The notes: a model not told the origin generated them from the sequence alone. DNA of 64,000 nucleotides from Blastococcus litoris (GCF_003075095.1 NZ_QCZF01000006.1:163881-227880); one strand, 5' to 3'. Counted from the first letter of the stretch, positions 41,689 through 49,961 are shown. Translations and numbers: made by a program.

Positions 41689-41760
41689 ATGACAGCGTGG
41701 CCGACCCGGTCACGCCGGGGGAGCGGCGTGCGCCGCCCGGGGATGGGGAGACAGGCATGA
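41689..41760 (+). CDS. Possible 23-residue leader peptide coupled to the DUF3566 gene
   Basis: ATG 41689 opens a 24-codon frame encoding an arginine-rich peptide (MTAWPTRSRRGSGVRRPGM...). Its TGA overlaps the ATG of the DUF3566 gene as ATGA. A -10 hexamer sits 8 nt upstream, so the transcript could be leaderless with this peptide translated first and coupled to the downstream gene. Coding status is unproven; alternatively the DUF3566 gene begins at GTG 41697 in its own frame. Confidence 0.35.
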   Translation: MTAWPTRSRRGSGVRRPGMGRQA

Positions 41761-42413
41761 GCGACCGGACGCAGAGTTCGGTGCGCACCGACTCCCCCGC
41801 CGGGGACGGTGCTGCGTCGACGGGCGCTCCGGCGGCCACTCCTCCCGCATCCGCCACGCAGACCATCCCGGCGACGGGCAGCCAGCGGGCGCAGGGTCCC
41901 GGCACGGGCAGCACGCCGGCGGCGGGCCAGCCCGCCGGGGCGCCGCAGGCGGGTGCCGCGGCGGCCGGGTCGTCGGCGGGGGCCGAGGCGGATCCGGGCA
42001 GTGGCAAGGGCTCCCGGGGCCGCGGCCCGCGGTCGGGCGGCGGACGCGGTCCCCGTCGGGCGCGGCTGCAGCTGCGGCACATCGACACCTGGTCGGCGCT
42101 GAAGATCTCGCTGGTCCTGTCGATCGCGCTGTTCTTCATCTGGATGGTGGCTGTCGGCATCCTCTACGGGGTGCTGAACGCGCTCGACGTCTTCGACACC
42201 CTCAACGACCTGTTCGGCCAGATCGGGTCGGCGTCCGGTGACGGTGGTGGCGGCGACGTCGTCACCCCGGGCCTGGTGTTCGGCGGTGCAGCGATCATCG
42301 GCGCGATCAACATCGTGCTGATGACCGCGCTGTGCACCGTCGGCACGTTCATCTACAACCTCTGCTCCGACCTGGTCGGCGGCCTGGAGCTCACGCTCTC
42401 CGAGCGCGACTGA
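41757..42413 (+). CDS. DUF3566 membrane protein (Rv0007 position)
   Basis: The 218-residue protein has a long disordered Ala/Gly/Pro-rich N-terminus of about 95 residues, then RARLQLRHIDTWSALKISLVLSIALFFIWMV, the DUF3566 core with a first membrane helix. A second membrane region ends in TFIYNLCSDLVGGLELTLSERD. It is the conserved gene after gyrA in actinobacteria; its role is not established. ATG 41757 has GGGGAG 6 nt upstream. Confidence 0.9.
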   Translation: MSDRTQSSVRTDSPAGDGAASTGAPAATPPASATQTIPATGSQRAQGPGTGSTPAAGQPAGAPQAGAAAAGSSAGAEADPGSGKGSRGRGPRSGGGRGPRRARLQLRHIDTWSALKISLVLSIALFFIWMVAVGILYGVLNALDVFDTLNDLFGQIGSASGDGGGGDVVTPGLVFGGAAIIGAINIVLMTALCTVGTFIYNLCSDLVGGLELTLSERD

Positions 42414-42489
42414 GGACCGCCCTCTGTCGAACGCCTCGGCCCCCGCGGTCAGCGCCGCGAACGGGCCAGGTAAGCTGTCCGAGGTTCAC

Positions 42490-42563
42490 GGGCCTGTAGC
42501 TCAGGCGGTTAGAGCGCATCCCTGATAAGGATGAGGCCGGAGGTTCAAGTCCTCCCAGGCCCA
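42490..42563 (+). tRNA. tRNA-Ile (anticodon GAT)
   Basis: The acceptor stem GGGCCTG (42490-42496) pairs with CAGGCCC (42556-42562). The anticodon GAT is at 42524-42526 in the loop CTGATAA, and the T-loop TTCAAGT is intact. CCA is not encoded. The tRNA-Ile/tRNA-Ala pair after gyrA is conserved in actinobacteria. Confidence 0.97.
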
Positions 42564-42626
42564 CCCGTGTGCACGCCCGCCGGTTGCACCAGCCTCCGGC
42601 GCCGACCGGTCGAGGAGGCACTCCGC

Positions 42627-42770
42627 GTGCTGAAGAAGCTGGCGCTGGCCGCACTCGCCGCCGGTGCCCTGGCCGCCGTGCGGAAGCGCTCGAGCGGCAA
42701 GGCCGAGGCGGACCTGTGGCACGAGGCCACCAGGGGTCCGAACGCGGTCAGCACTCCGACCACCCGCTGA
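42627..42770 (+). CDS. DLW-39 family small protein
   Basis: The 47-residue peptide has a short hydrophobic, alanine-rich start (LKKLALAALAAGALAAV) and the diagnostic DLW in KAEADLWHEAT. It matches the actinobacterial DLW-39 family, tiny proteins of unknown function found beside these tRNA genes. GAGGAGG lies 8 nt before the GTG start. The N-terminal helix might associate with the membrane. Confidence 0.85.
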   Translation: MLKKLALAALAAGALAAVRKRSSGKAEADLWHEATRGPNAVSTPTTR

Positions 42771-42797
42771 ACCACCGGCCGCCACGGCGGTCGTCCC

Positions 42798-42870
42798 GGG
42801 GACGTAGCTCAATTGGCAGAGCACCGCCTTTGCAAGGCGGGGGTTAGGGGTTCGATTCCCCTCGTCTCCA
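42798..42870 (+). tRNA. tRNA-Ala (anticodon TGC), integration target
   Basis: The acceptor stem GGGGACG (42798-42804) pairs with CGTCTCC (42863-42869) with one G-U pair. The anticodon TGC is at 42831-42833 in the loop TTTGCAA, and CCA is not encoded. The 3' part from the anticodon loop onward (42829-42871) is duplicated at 52642-52684, marking the insertion point of a mobile element. The tRNA remains complete on the left side. Confidence 0.97.
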
Positions 42871-44023
42871 CTCCGCTGACCTGCGGATTCACCTCCGTCG
42901 GGGGCTCCGGCGAACCCTCCCGCCGGGTCTCAGTCCGCAAAAGGTCCGCAACTCGTCCGCGGGCTGCGGCCCGCAGGGCGTCCAGCCGGTCTGCCACGTC
43001 GTCCAGGTCGTCATCGAACAGGTCGGCGTAGCGGTCCAGGGTCATGGCCGCCGAGGCGTGCCCGAGCATCCGCTGCACCGCCTTGACGTTGGCTCCCGCC
43101 TTGATCGCCAGCGAGGCCGCGGTGTGCCGGAGCTCATGCGGCGTGAGCCCGGGCTCCCCGATGGCCCGGGCCGCGGCGTCGAACCAGGCGGACCGGGCGT
43201 TCCGGTTGCGCAGCACCGCGCCCTGCGGCGAGGGGAAGGCCAGCTCGTCGGCAGGGCGGGTCAGGACCGCCCGGGCGAGCTCGTCGACGAGGAACCGCGG
43301 CAGCGGCACCGAGCGGCGGCCGTGGGTCTTCGGCGTACCCCACACCAGGCGCGAGCCGTCGACCTCGGTGACCGCCTCCTCCACCAGGACCCGCCGGCGC
43401 AACAGGTCGAAGTGCCGCACCCGCAGCGCCGCCAGCTCCGACCAGCGCAGCCCGCAGTAGCCGAGCACCAGTACCGCCACCCGGCCGGGCCCGGCGGCCT
43501 CGGCGAGCGCGTCGAGCTGCTCGGCGGTGAGGTACCGCCGGCGCTTCTCGCCCATCGGCGGCAGGGCGACGCCCAGGGCGGGATTGACCGCCAGGCGCCG
43601 GTCGCGCACCGCGAGCCCGAGGATGCCCGACAGGACGCCCTGGGCCTTGCGGACCGAGGCCCCGGCCAGCCCCCGGCCGGAGAGCTCGGACAGCCAGGCC
43701 TGCACGTCGCCGTGGGTCACCCGGATCAGCGCGACGTGCCCCCAGCGCGGTAGGACGTGGGTCTTGAGGACGTCGGCGTAGCGGGCCCGACTGGTGGGCT
43801 TGAGGTTGATCTTCCCGGCGAGCCAGACGGGCGCCAGCTCTCCAACGGTCGTCCTGGCCCGCTTGGGGTCGACGTAGGTGCCCGTCTGCACGGCCGCGGT
43901 GACCTCGTCGAGCCATCGCTGGGCATCGACCTTGCGCTTGAAGTGGCGGGCGTGTTCCTTGCCGTGTTCGTCGCGGTACCGCGGCCGGTACGTACCGTCA
44001 GGTCTTCTCGCGATCGACACCAT
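42809..44023 (-). CDS. int: Tyrosine recombinase/integrase
   Basis: The 404-residue phage-type integrase has an N-terminal arm-binding region, a SAM-like core-binding domain (residues 60-150) and the catalytic domain with Arg193 (GLRWSEL), Lys232, His297 and Arg300 (HELRH), His322 and the nucleophile Tyr332 (DRYADL). Its stop codon lies inside tRNA-Ala, so its last 20 codons read through attL on the opposite strand. Three 11-bp-spaced GTCCGC repeats lie in its coding sequence at 42933-42961. It should integrate and excise the element. Confidence 0.96.
   Translation of the reverse strand: MVSIARRPDGTYRPRYRDEHGKEHARHFKRKVDAQRWLDEVTAAVQTGTYVDPKRARTTVGELAPVWLAGKINLKPTSRARYADVLKTHVLPRWGHVALIRVTHGDVQAWLSELSGRGLAGASVRKAQGVLSGILGLAVRDRRLAVNPALGVALPPMGEKRRRYLTAEQLDALAEAAGPGRVAVLVLGYCGLRWSELAALRVRHFDLLRRRVLVEEAVTEVDGSRLVWGTPKTHGRRSVPLPRFLVDELARAVLTRPADELAFPSPQGAVLRNRNARSAWFDAAARAIGEPGLTPHELRHTAASLAIKAGANVKAVQRMLGHASAAMTLDRYADLFDDDLDDVADRLDALRAAARGRVADLLRTETRREGSPEPPTEVNPQVSGVETRGIEPLTPALQRRCSAN
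42829..42871. repeat. attL core (43 bp, in tRNA-Ala)
   Basis: This 43-bp segment, from the anticodon loop to one base past the tRNA, is identical to 52642-52684. It forms the left junction and also encodes part of the integrase C-terminus. Confidence 0.92.
42933..42961. repeat. Left arm-type integrase sites, three repeats at 11-bp period
   Basis: GTCCGCA at 42933 and 42944, and GTCCGCG at 42955, are in direct orientation with exact 11-bp spacing. The same pattern occurs near the right end (52505-52533). Confidence 0.7.
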
Positions 44024-44185
44024 CGCCGACCACCTGCCTCTCCTCGATCCCCGGCCACGGCGTGCGCACGAGGGGTTCTACCGCTCACGCGAGCATCTGC
44101 CGAGCCAAGCTTGCCGTCGGTCGCCTGTTCTTCGGTGGATGCATCGGCATTCTGTGGATTCCTGTGGGCGCCGGGTGGTGGCAGC

Positions 44186-44410
44186 TCACTGCCTGCCTCG
44201 TGGGCCAGGGGCGACCTGGCCGTGCTGTGCGTCGATCCAGCTGCGGAGGTCGTCGTGGCGATAGAGGACGCGGCGGCCGAGGCGGAAGCTGCGGGGGCCG
44301 GTGCCCAGGTGGCGCCAGTACCGCAGGGTGGCGACCGGAGCACGGAGGAGCTCGGCGGCTTCGGTGATGGTGAGCAGTTCGGGCTCGCGGCTGGCGGGAT
44401 GGTCGGGCAT
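44186..44410 (-). CDS. xis: Excisionase-like helix-turn-helix protein
   Basis: The 74-residue protein has a MerR/AlpA-type winged helix: LLTITEAAELLRAPVATLRYW followed by the wing FRLGRRVLYRHDDLRSWID. Small proteins like this, located beside an integrase on an integrative element, usually act as directionality factors. ATG 44410 has ACGGAG just upstream; an in-frame GTG at 44449 would add 13 residues. It lies between int and the relaxase gene in the same direction. Confidence 0.85.
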   Translation of the reverse strand: MPDHPASREPELLTITEAAELLRAPVATLRYWRHLGTGPRSFRLGRRVLYRHDDLRSWIDAQHGQVAPGPRGRQ

Positions 44411-44569
44411 GGCTGGCTCCGTTCTGGTCGGGTGGACTGGCTCCGTCACCTGAGAAGGCGCCGATTCAGAGCCCTTGCTGACAGCCGACCGCCAGATGCT
44501 TCCGAAAACCTCCAGTTGTTCTCCTGCTCCGCGTGGCCGAACCCGCGGTCGCCGGCGGAGCCACGCTGC

Positions 44570-47500
44570 TCATCGACCGATGCCTGGGGCGCTGCCACGC
44601 GGGGCGAGGGACGAGCCGAGGCGCTCCTCTTCGGGCCGAGGGACCCCCGGGACGGGGGCGGTCGGCCGCGGGCGCGCCGATCCACGTTGGTCGGGGCCGG
44701 CCGTGCGCCATGTGCGCCAGGCCTCGCGCTCGCGATCGAGCCGCTCGGGCGACTGGGCGCGGAGAGCCGGGTCGGCGGTGAGGGTCGCGATGCGCGCCTG
44801 GGCGTCGGTCAGCTCCTGGCGGGTGGTGGCGATGTCGCGCTGGAGGTCGGTGAGCCGGCCGGCCGGGTCGGGGGCCCAGGCCACCGGCCCAAACGGGCCG
44901 AGTCGTTCCTCGCGCCGGCGGCTGGCCTCGGCCAGTGCGCGCCTGGCCTGCCCTGCCGCGTGCCGGGCGGTGTCGGCTGCGACGCGGAGCTGGACGTGTT
45001 CTGGGTCGGCCTGTTCGGTCGCCTGGTGGGCGGAGGTGTCGAGCGCCCTCCACAGGGCGGGCCGGTCGTCGAACCAGACGGCAACCTCCGCGAGGTCCTT
45101 CCGCTCGGTGGGCAGGGACGGCACGTGTGGCCGCCACCGGTCGGCCCAGTCGGTGAGCTGCTCGCCGGCCCGCGCGACGGCGCCTCGTCGGAGGCCGAGC
45201 CGGCCTGGGCCGTCGAGCACGGTTTTTGCCGCTGCGCGTGTGGCGGGGCGTTCGCCGTCCCAGCGCGCGAGGAGGGTGTCGCGGACCCAGTCGGCGTGGG
45301 CGGCGAGGGCCGCGCCGCTGGCTGCGGCCTGCTGCTTGGCCTGTTCGGCGGTGATCGCCGTCCGTTCACGGGTGGCTTCGAGGTTGGCGAGTTCGCCGGC
45401 GTGGGGAGCTTCGACCGCGACCACCTCGCGGAGCGTCTCGCGCTGTGGTTCCCAGTAGGCGAGTCGCTGGAGGCAGCGCTGCTCGGTGGTCCACGCCGTG
45501 CGCAGCTCGGCCAGCACGTCGGCCAGCGGGCGGGATGGGGCGTAGCGGGCGGCCTCGGTGGCGGCCTGCTGGGCGGCGTGGGCGGGGCCGAGGTCGGCGC
45601 GGTCGCGGGCGAAGACGGCGATCCACTGCTCCCGCGCCTCGTCGGCGTCGGCGGCGACGAGGTGGGCGGTGTTCGCCGTTCGGCCGCGGGTCATCCCGAC
45701 GTAGGCCGACGAGGCGCCGGTCTGCTCGCCGACCATCACGTGCGACGCCGTGACGGTCTCGCCCTGCACGCCGTACGCGGTGGAGGCGTAGGCGAGCTCG
45801 ACGTGCTCGGTGGCGTAGTCCGCGGGAAGCACCCGGGGTCTCGCCCCGGCCGGGGTGACACCGCCGGACCCGTTCCCGGGGTCGGTGCCGGTGGGGGTGA
45901 CAGCGGGGGTGACGAGCAGCCCGCCGCGGCGGCCGACGGCGGTAACGACCCAGGTGTCGCGGTTGGCGACGTCGAGGTGACGGTCGTTGCGCCGGGTGGC
46001 GATCCGGTCCCCGGCGCCGATCCGCTCCCCGGCCCCGGTGATGACCACCGTCCGGTCATCGACCCGGCCGGCGACGGCCAGCCGCTCGCGGATGGCGGTG
46101 TTGAACTGGGCGGCCTGGTCGCGGGTGTCCACCACCACCACCACCGCCACCGGTCGGCCCTCGGCATGAGAGGCGGCGGCGGTGGCGGCCAGCGTGTCCT
46201 GCAGCGCGGCGGCGTCGGGGTGCAGCCGGATCTGGCCGCGGGCGAGGAGGGCGTCGAAGACGGCGCCGGGGTCCTCGCCGGTGCGCATGGCCAGGGTCAG
46301 CTCGGCGTAGCCGGTGTCGGGTGTTGTGCGGCCCTCCTCGTCGGTTCGGGTGAAGCGGTGCACCGCGTCGAGTGTCAGGTGCGCCGCCGGGTCGGCCTGG
46401 GCGATGGCGAGGTCCAGGACGCCGCCGCGGCCGACCGCGGACAGCTGGTGTCGGTCGCCGAGCAGCGCCACCCGGACCTGGCATTCGTCGGCGACGGTGA
46501 GCAGGGCGCGGGCGGTGTCCTGGTCGAGCATCCCGGCCTCGTCTATGAGCAGCAGATCCCCGGGCCGCAGCTGCGCCGCCTCGCTCGGCCCGGCGTAGAC
46601 ACCGCCGGTCACCGGGTCGACCTGGCCGACGGCGAGCCGGGTCCAACGCCCCTCGTCGTTCCAGCGCCAGCCGTGCTGGAAGACCAGAGACGCCGCGGAC
46701 CCGGCGGCCGTCCCCACCTCGCCGGCGGCCACCTTGGCCGCCTTGCGCGTGGGGGTGACCACCACCAGCCGGCGGCCCTGCGCCTCGAGCAGGTCGCGGG
46801 TGGCGGCCAGCGTGGTGGTCTTGCCCGCCCCGGCGGCGCCCTCCACCACCACCAAGGGCCGGTCGCCGGCGAGCGCGGCGACCGCCGCTGCCTGGCCGGC
46901 ATCCAACCGGCCGGCGGCAGCCGCGCCCTCGATCGGGAGTGCCAGGTCGGTGTCCGGTACCCCGCGGGCGGCGAGCCGGGTGGTCAGGTCGGCTTCGACG
47001 TCGAGGACCGTCTGGGAGGTCCAGGCGCGGATGTGCTCGGGCACCCCGTCGCGGTCCAGCAACGGCATGCAGCGATCGAGGGCGCGGGCGGTGAGGTCTT
47101 CGGCCAGCTCGATGCGCACCCCGGCGTCGCCGACGACGCCTGCGGCGGCGATCAGCCGCTCGGCCTCGCCCCGGATGTCGGCGGCGTTCCACGCCGACCG
47201 CCCGGCCGCGAGCCGGGTCAGCGCGCGCTGCACCAGCGCGTCGCGATCGAGGGCCCCGATCGGGGTGGGGGTCAGGTCGACCGGGCTGGCGGGGTCGCGG
47301 TAGCCGAGGGCGGACAGCTCGGCCCGCCAGCGTTCCTGCAGCCCGACCCCGGGCTGGGCGGTGACCTTGTCCGGGCGGCCGTCGGCCCACGCCCGGGCGT
47401 CCCAGGCCCGGCGCAGCCCCGGGACGGGGGTTTCGCCGGGGTGCGCCGCGGTCCATTCGGCTTCGTAGCGGTTCACATTCCGGGCGATCTGCGCGTGCCG

Positions 47501-48229
47501 GGCACTGAATGGGCCCGTGTACTCGGCGAGCTCCAGTATTTCTCCAGTACCGCCCTTCGTGTAGCCCTTCGCGGCGAGGGCGGCGTTCAATGCCGGGTCA
47601 CACGCCATCGCGGCGTGCCCGATGCCGTTGATCGCGCCCAGGAAGTCGCGGATTCCGACGGTGTGCAGGCCGCGCCATTTCCCGGCCGCGAACACTCGGG
47701 ACAGCAGCTGTAGGTGCAGGTGCCAGTGCGGGTCGTTCGCCCGGGAGGTGTAGTGCCGCACCGTCGCCGCCTCCAGCACCTCCAGCGGCACCTGCACCTG
47801 CCCGCCGCGCGGCCCGACCCGGGTGGTGGCGTGCTGCGAGAGCCAGGCGATGATCTGCTCGGCGGCGCGGTCCTGCGCCGCCTCGTACGCGAGGGCAATG
47901 TCCGAGTGCAGCGCGGCGGCCAGCGACCAGGTCTTCGGGCCGTTGACCACCACCTCGGCGAACCGCACGGCGTGCTCGTCGCCGCGCAGCTGCCCCCTGG
48001 GCTCGCCCGTCTCCGGGTCGCGGCCGGCCACCCAGGTCTCGTAGGTGTCGCCGGTCAGCGGAGCCAGCTCGGCCACGCGCCCGTCGGTGGCGGTGAACCG
48101 GCGGGCGATCCCGGTGCCCTCGGTGAGGTAGTAGTCGTCCGCCCGGCCGCGGTCAGCCTCCACGTAGTGCCGGGCAGCCGCCGGCGCGCCGGCGTAGATT
48201 TTCATTCCACCGTGCATATTCAACGCCAC
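44570..48229 (-). CDS. MobF-type relaxase with C-terminal RecD-like helicase
   Basis: The protein is up to 1219 residues long. The N-terminal relaxase domain has paired tyrosines Tyr33-Tyr34 (DDYYLTEG) as candidate nickase residues. A histidine triad in DPHWHLHLQLL (about residues 167-171) would bind metal. The helicase half has Walker A GAAGAGKTTT near residue 465, Walker B LLLIDEAGML near 561, and GDRHQLSAVG and AYASTAYGVQGET motifs. A coiled-coil-like, alanine-rich tail follows. It should nick oriT and unwind the strand during transfer. The start may be GTG 48229, ATG 48217 or ATG 48205. Confidence 0.93.
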   Translation of the reverse strand: MALNMHGGMKIYAGAPAAARHYVEADRGRADDYYLTEGTGIARRFTATDGRVAELAPLTGDTYETWVAGRDPETGEPRGQLRGDEHAVRFAEVVVNGPKTWSLAAALHSDIALAYEAAQDRAAEQIIAWLSQHATTRVGPRGGQVQVPLEVLEAATVRHYTSRANDPHWHLHLQLLSRVFAAGKWRGLHTVGIRDFLGAINGIGHAAMACDPALNAALAAKGYTKGGTGEILELAEYTGPFSARHAQIARNVNRYEAEWTAAHPGETPVPGLRRAWDARAWADGRPDKVTAQPGVGLQERWRAELSALGYRDPASPVDLTPTPIGALDRDALVQRALTRLAAGRSAWNAADIRGEAERLIAAAGVVGDAGVRIELAEDLTARALDRCMPLLDRDGVPEHIRAWTSQTVLDVEADLTTRLAARGVPDTDLALPIEGAAAAGRLDAGQAAAVAALAGDRPLVVVEGAAGAGKTTTLAATRDLLEAQGRRLVVVTPTRKAAKVAAGEVGTAAGSAASLVFQHGWRWNDEGRWTRLAVGQVDPVTGGVYAGPSEAAQLRPGDLLLIDEAGMLDQDTARALLTVADECQVRVALLGDRHQLSAVGRGGVLDLAIAQADPAAHLTLDAVHRFTRTDEEGRTTPDTGYAELTLAMRTGEDPGAVFDALLARGQIRLHPDAAALQDTLAATAAASHAEGRPVAVVVVVDTRDQAAQFNTAIRERLAVAGRVDDRTVVITGAGERIGAGDRIATRRNDRHLDVANRDTWVVTAVGRRGGLLVTPAVTPTGTDPGNGSGGVTPAGARPRVLPADYATEHVELAYASTAYGVQGETVTASHVMVGEQTGASSAYVGMTRGRTANTAHLVAADADEAREQWIAVFARDRADLGPAHAAQQAATEAARYAPSRPLADVLAELRTAWTTEQRCLQRLAYWEPQRETLREVVAVEAPHAGELANLEATRERTAITAEQAKQQAAASGAALAAHADWVRDTLLARWDGERPATRAAAKTVLDGPGRLGLRRGAVARAGEQLTDWADRWRPHVPSLPTERKDLAEVAVWFDDRPALWRALDTSAHQATEQADPEHVQLRVAADTARHAAGQARRALAEASRRREERLGPFGPVAWAPDPAGRLTDLQRDIATTRQELTDAQARIATLTADPALRAQSPERLDREREAWRTWRTAGPDQRGSARPRPTAPVPGVPRPEEERLGSSLAPRGSAPGIGR

Positions 48230-48584
48230 CCGACAATGACCAACTAGTCACCCCTAGAAACGCCGATGGGCCCCGCAAAGCGGGGCCCGAACTACCTCCA
48301 AAGGTAGCATTCGTGCCGTTCTTCACGGAATATTGGCGTTCTCTTTCAGCACGTGGCGGCATCTAGATGATCAGTGCCGGTGGTTATTGGCAATAATCCA
48401 TTGCCTTGACTGAACTCGTGAACGAGGACGATCACCGCTTGCGAATGCTGGTCCGGTCTGGCGTCACGTCGCGCTCGGCCCCAGTGACCCTCGACCAGAT
48501 CGCGGCGACATCCCGCCGCAGCTCGCTCGTACCAACGCCTGTTGCTATGTTGGTCTGGACTCGACCGGGATGCGAAGGGAACCG
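48230..48584. promoter_or_regulatory. Gene-free region with inverted repeats, candidate oriT and divergent promoters
   Basis: Between the divergent relaxase and cadC-like genes lie a perfect 9-bp hairpin (48268-48276 with 48280-48288), a 6-bp hairpin (48292-48297 with 48302-48307) and the palindrome TTATTG-G-CAATAA (48384-48396). The stretch is noticeably richer in A+T than its surroundings. Location next to the relaxase start and the repeats fit an origin of transfer. TATGTT at 48546-48551 is a candidate cadC -10, flanked by ACCAAC (48531) and GTTGGT (48549) as a possible operator. Confidence 0.5.
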
Positions 48585-48977
48585 ATGAACGGCGACACCT
48601 GCGAGCTGTTGTGTCTCGATCTGCCGCACGCTGAGGCGGTCCGTGCCGCGCTGACCGGCGAGGAGCGGGCGCGGGCGCTGGCCGCGCAGGCGAAGGCGCT
48701 GGGCGATCCCACCCGGCTGCGCATCGCTGTGGCGCTGCAGCTGGGCGAGGAGCTGTGCGTGTGCGACCTTGCCTGGATCACCGAGCTGTCGCAAAACCTG
48801 GCTTCGCACCACTGCCGCGTCCTGCGCACCGCGGGCCTGTCCACGTCCCGCCGCGACGGCAAGCTGGTCATGTACCGGCTCACCGACGCCGGCCACCGAC
48901 TGCTGACCGCGGTCGCCGGCTCGTCGGTGCTGCTGCCTGTCGGCGCCGCGGAAACCGCTGAAACGACGGTCCGGTGA
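48585..48977 (+). CDS. cadC: CadC-type ArsR/SmtB metal-sensing repressor
   Basis: The 130-residue repressor has the CadC cysteine set: Cys6 and Cys10 in the N-terminal DTCELLCLD, and Cys58 and Cys60 in EELCVCDL. These match Cys7/Cys11/Cys58/Cys60 of staphylococcal CadC, which binds Cd(II), Pb(II) or Zn(II). The recognition helix is in NLASHHCRVLRTAGL. It should repress its own operon, including the downstream cadD-like gene, until metal is bound. GAAGGGA lies 4-5 nt before the ATG. The stop overlaps the next gene by 4 nt. Confidence 0.92.
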   Translation: MNGDTCELLCLDLPHAEAVRAALTGEERARALAAQAKALGDPTRLRIAVALQLGEELCVCDLAWITELSQNLASHHCRVLRTAGLSTSRRDGKLVMYRLTDAGHRLLTAVAGSSVLLPVGAAETAETTVR

Positions 48978-49222
48978 GCGTGGCCCCGGCCCAGGTCCAC
49001 GCGCACTCCGAGCTAACCGACGCCGAGCGGGCCTGGTTGGGCGCCGCGGCGCTGGCCGCGCTGGTGGTCGCGGTGCAGCTGCAGGTCCGCAGCATCGAGG
49101 AGCCGTACCTGCGCGCGGTGCACGGCGCCGCCTACCTCGCCTTCGCCACCCGCGCCGGCCGGTTCCTGCCCGGCATCGGCCGTCTGCACGCACCGGCCGA
49201 CCGGGAGCGCATCGCCGCCTGA
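48974..49222 (+). CDS. Short isoprenylcysteine-methyltransferase-like fragment
   Basis: This 82-residue protein has one hydrophobic segment (GAAALAALVVAVQLQV) and then RSIEEPYLRAVHGAAYLAFATRAGRFLPGIGRL. The latter resembles the C-terminal end of ICMT/PEMT-type membrane methyltransferases (EEPYL...Y..Y...GRFLPG). Full members have about 150-200 residues and more helices, so this is probably a truncated or minimised relic. It is translationally coupled to cadC (GTGA overlap), which suggests it is still expressed with the metal-resistance genes. Confidence 0.55.
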   Translation: MSVAPAQVHAHSELTDAERAWLGAAALAALVVAVQLQVRSIEEPYLRAVHGAAYLAFATRAGRFLPGIGRLHAPADRERIAA

Positions 49223-49352
49223 CCCGCCCGGCGCCGCTCGCCGGAGCACCCACCCACCAGACGCTCCCGCTCGCCGGCACGCCCACACATGCACGACCGG
49301 CCGAAGGCCGCACCACGCCCACCCGGGCAAACACTGATCGGAGAACTTGTTC

Positions 49353-49961
49353 GTGGACGTCGCCACCTGGACGCTGCAGGCGCTCGGCCTGTTCGTGGCC
49401 ACCAACATCGACGACATCATCGTGCTGTCGCTGTTCTACGCCCGCGGCGCCGGCCGGCGCGGCACCACCGCAGCGATCCTCGCAGGCCAGTACCTGGGCT
49501 TCGGCGCGATCCTGGCCGCGGCGGTACTCGTCGCACTGGGCGCGCGCAGCTTTCTGCCCGAGGCCGCAATCCCGTACTTCGGGCTCATCCCGCTGGCGCT
49601 CGGCCTGCTCGCAGCCTGGCGGGCCTGGCGCGGCGACGACGACGATGACGATGACGACGAGGGCAAGGTCGCCGGGAAGTCGGTGAGCGCGCTGACCGTT
49701 GCGGCGGTGACGTTCGCCAACGGCGGCGACAACATCGGCGTGTACGTGCCGGTGTTCGCCACCGTCGGCACCGCCGGCATCGTCGCCTACTCCGCGGTGT
49801 TCCTGGCCCTGGTTGCGGTGCTGGTCGCTGCGGCCCGGTTCGTGGCCACCCGCAAGCCGATCGCCGAGGTTCTCGAGCGCTGGGAGCACGTACTGTTCCC
49901 GCTGGTGCTGATCGGCCTCGGCATCGTCATCCTCGTCGAGGGCGGCGCGTTCGGGCTGTAG
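49353..49961 (+). CDS. cadD: CadD-family cadmium resistance transporter
   Basis: The 202-residue membrane protein matches CadD of the LysE superfamily. It has the repeated half-motifs VATNIDDIIVLSLFYA and FANGGDNIGVYVPVFA and about six hydrophobic segments. The cytoplasmic loop between the halves carries eight consecutive aspartates, which may bind metal. It should export Cd(II) and perhaps other cations. GTG 49353 is chosen over TTG 49347 because GGAGA is 8 nt upstream of the GTG. It forms a metal-inducible unit with cadC. Confidence 0.9.
   Translation: MDVATWTLQALGLFVATNIDDIIVLSLFYARGAGRRGTTAAILAGQYLGFGAILAAAVLVALGARSFLPEAAIPYFGLIPLALGLLAAWRAWRGDDDDDDDDEGKVAGKSVSALTVAAVTFANGGDNIGVYVPVFATVGTAGIVAYSAVFLALVAVLVAAARFVATRKPIAEVLERWEHVLFPLVLIGLGIVILVEGGAFGL

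Noticed and set aside
43757-47713. Very long plus-strand open frame opposite the integrase, excisionase and relaxase
   Set aside because: It lacks recognisable domains and runs antisense to three clear genes. Long antisense frames are expected at this G+C content.
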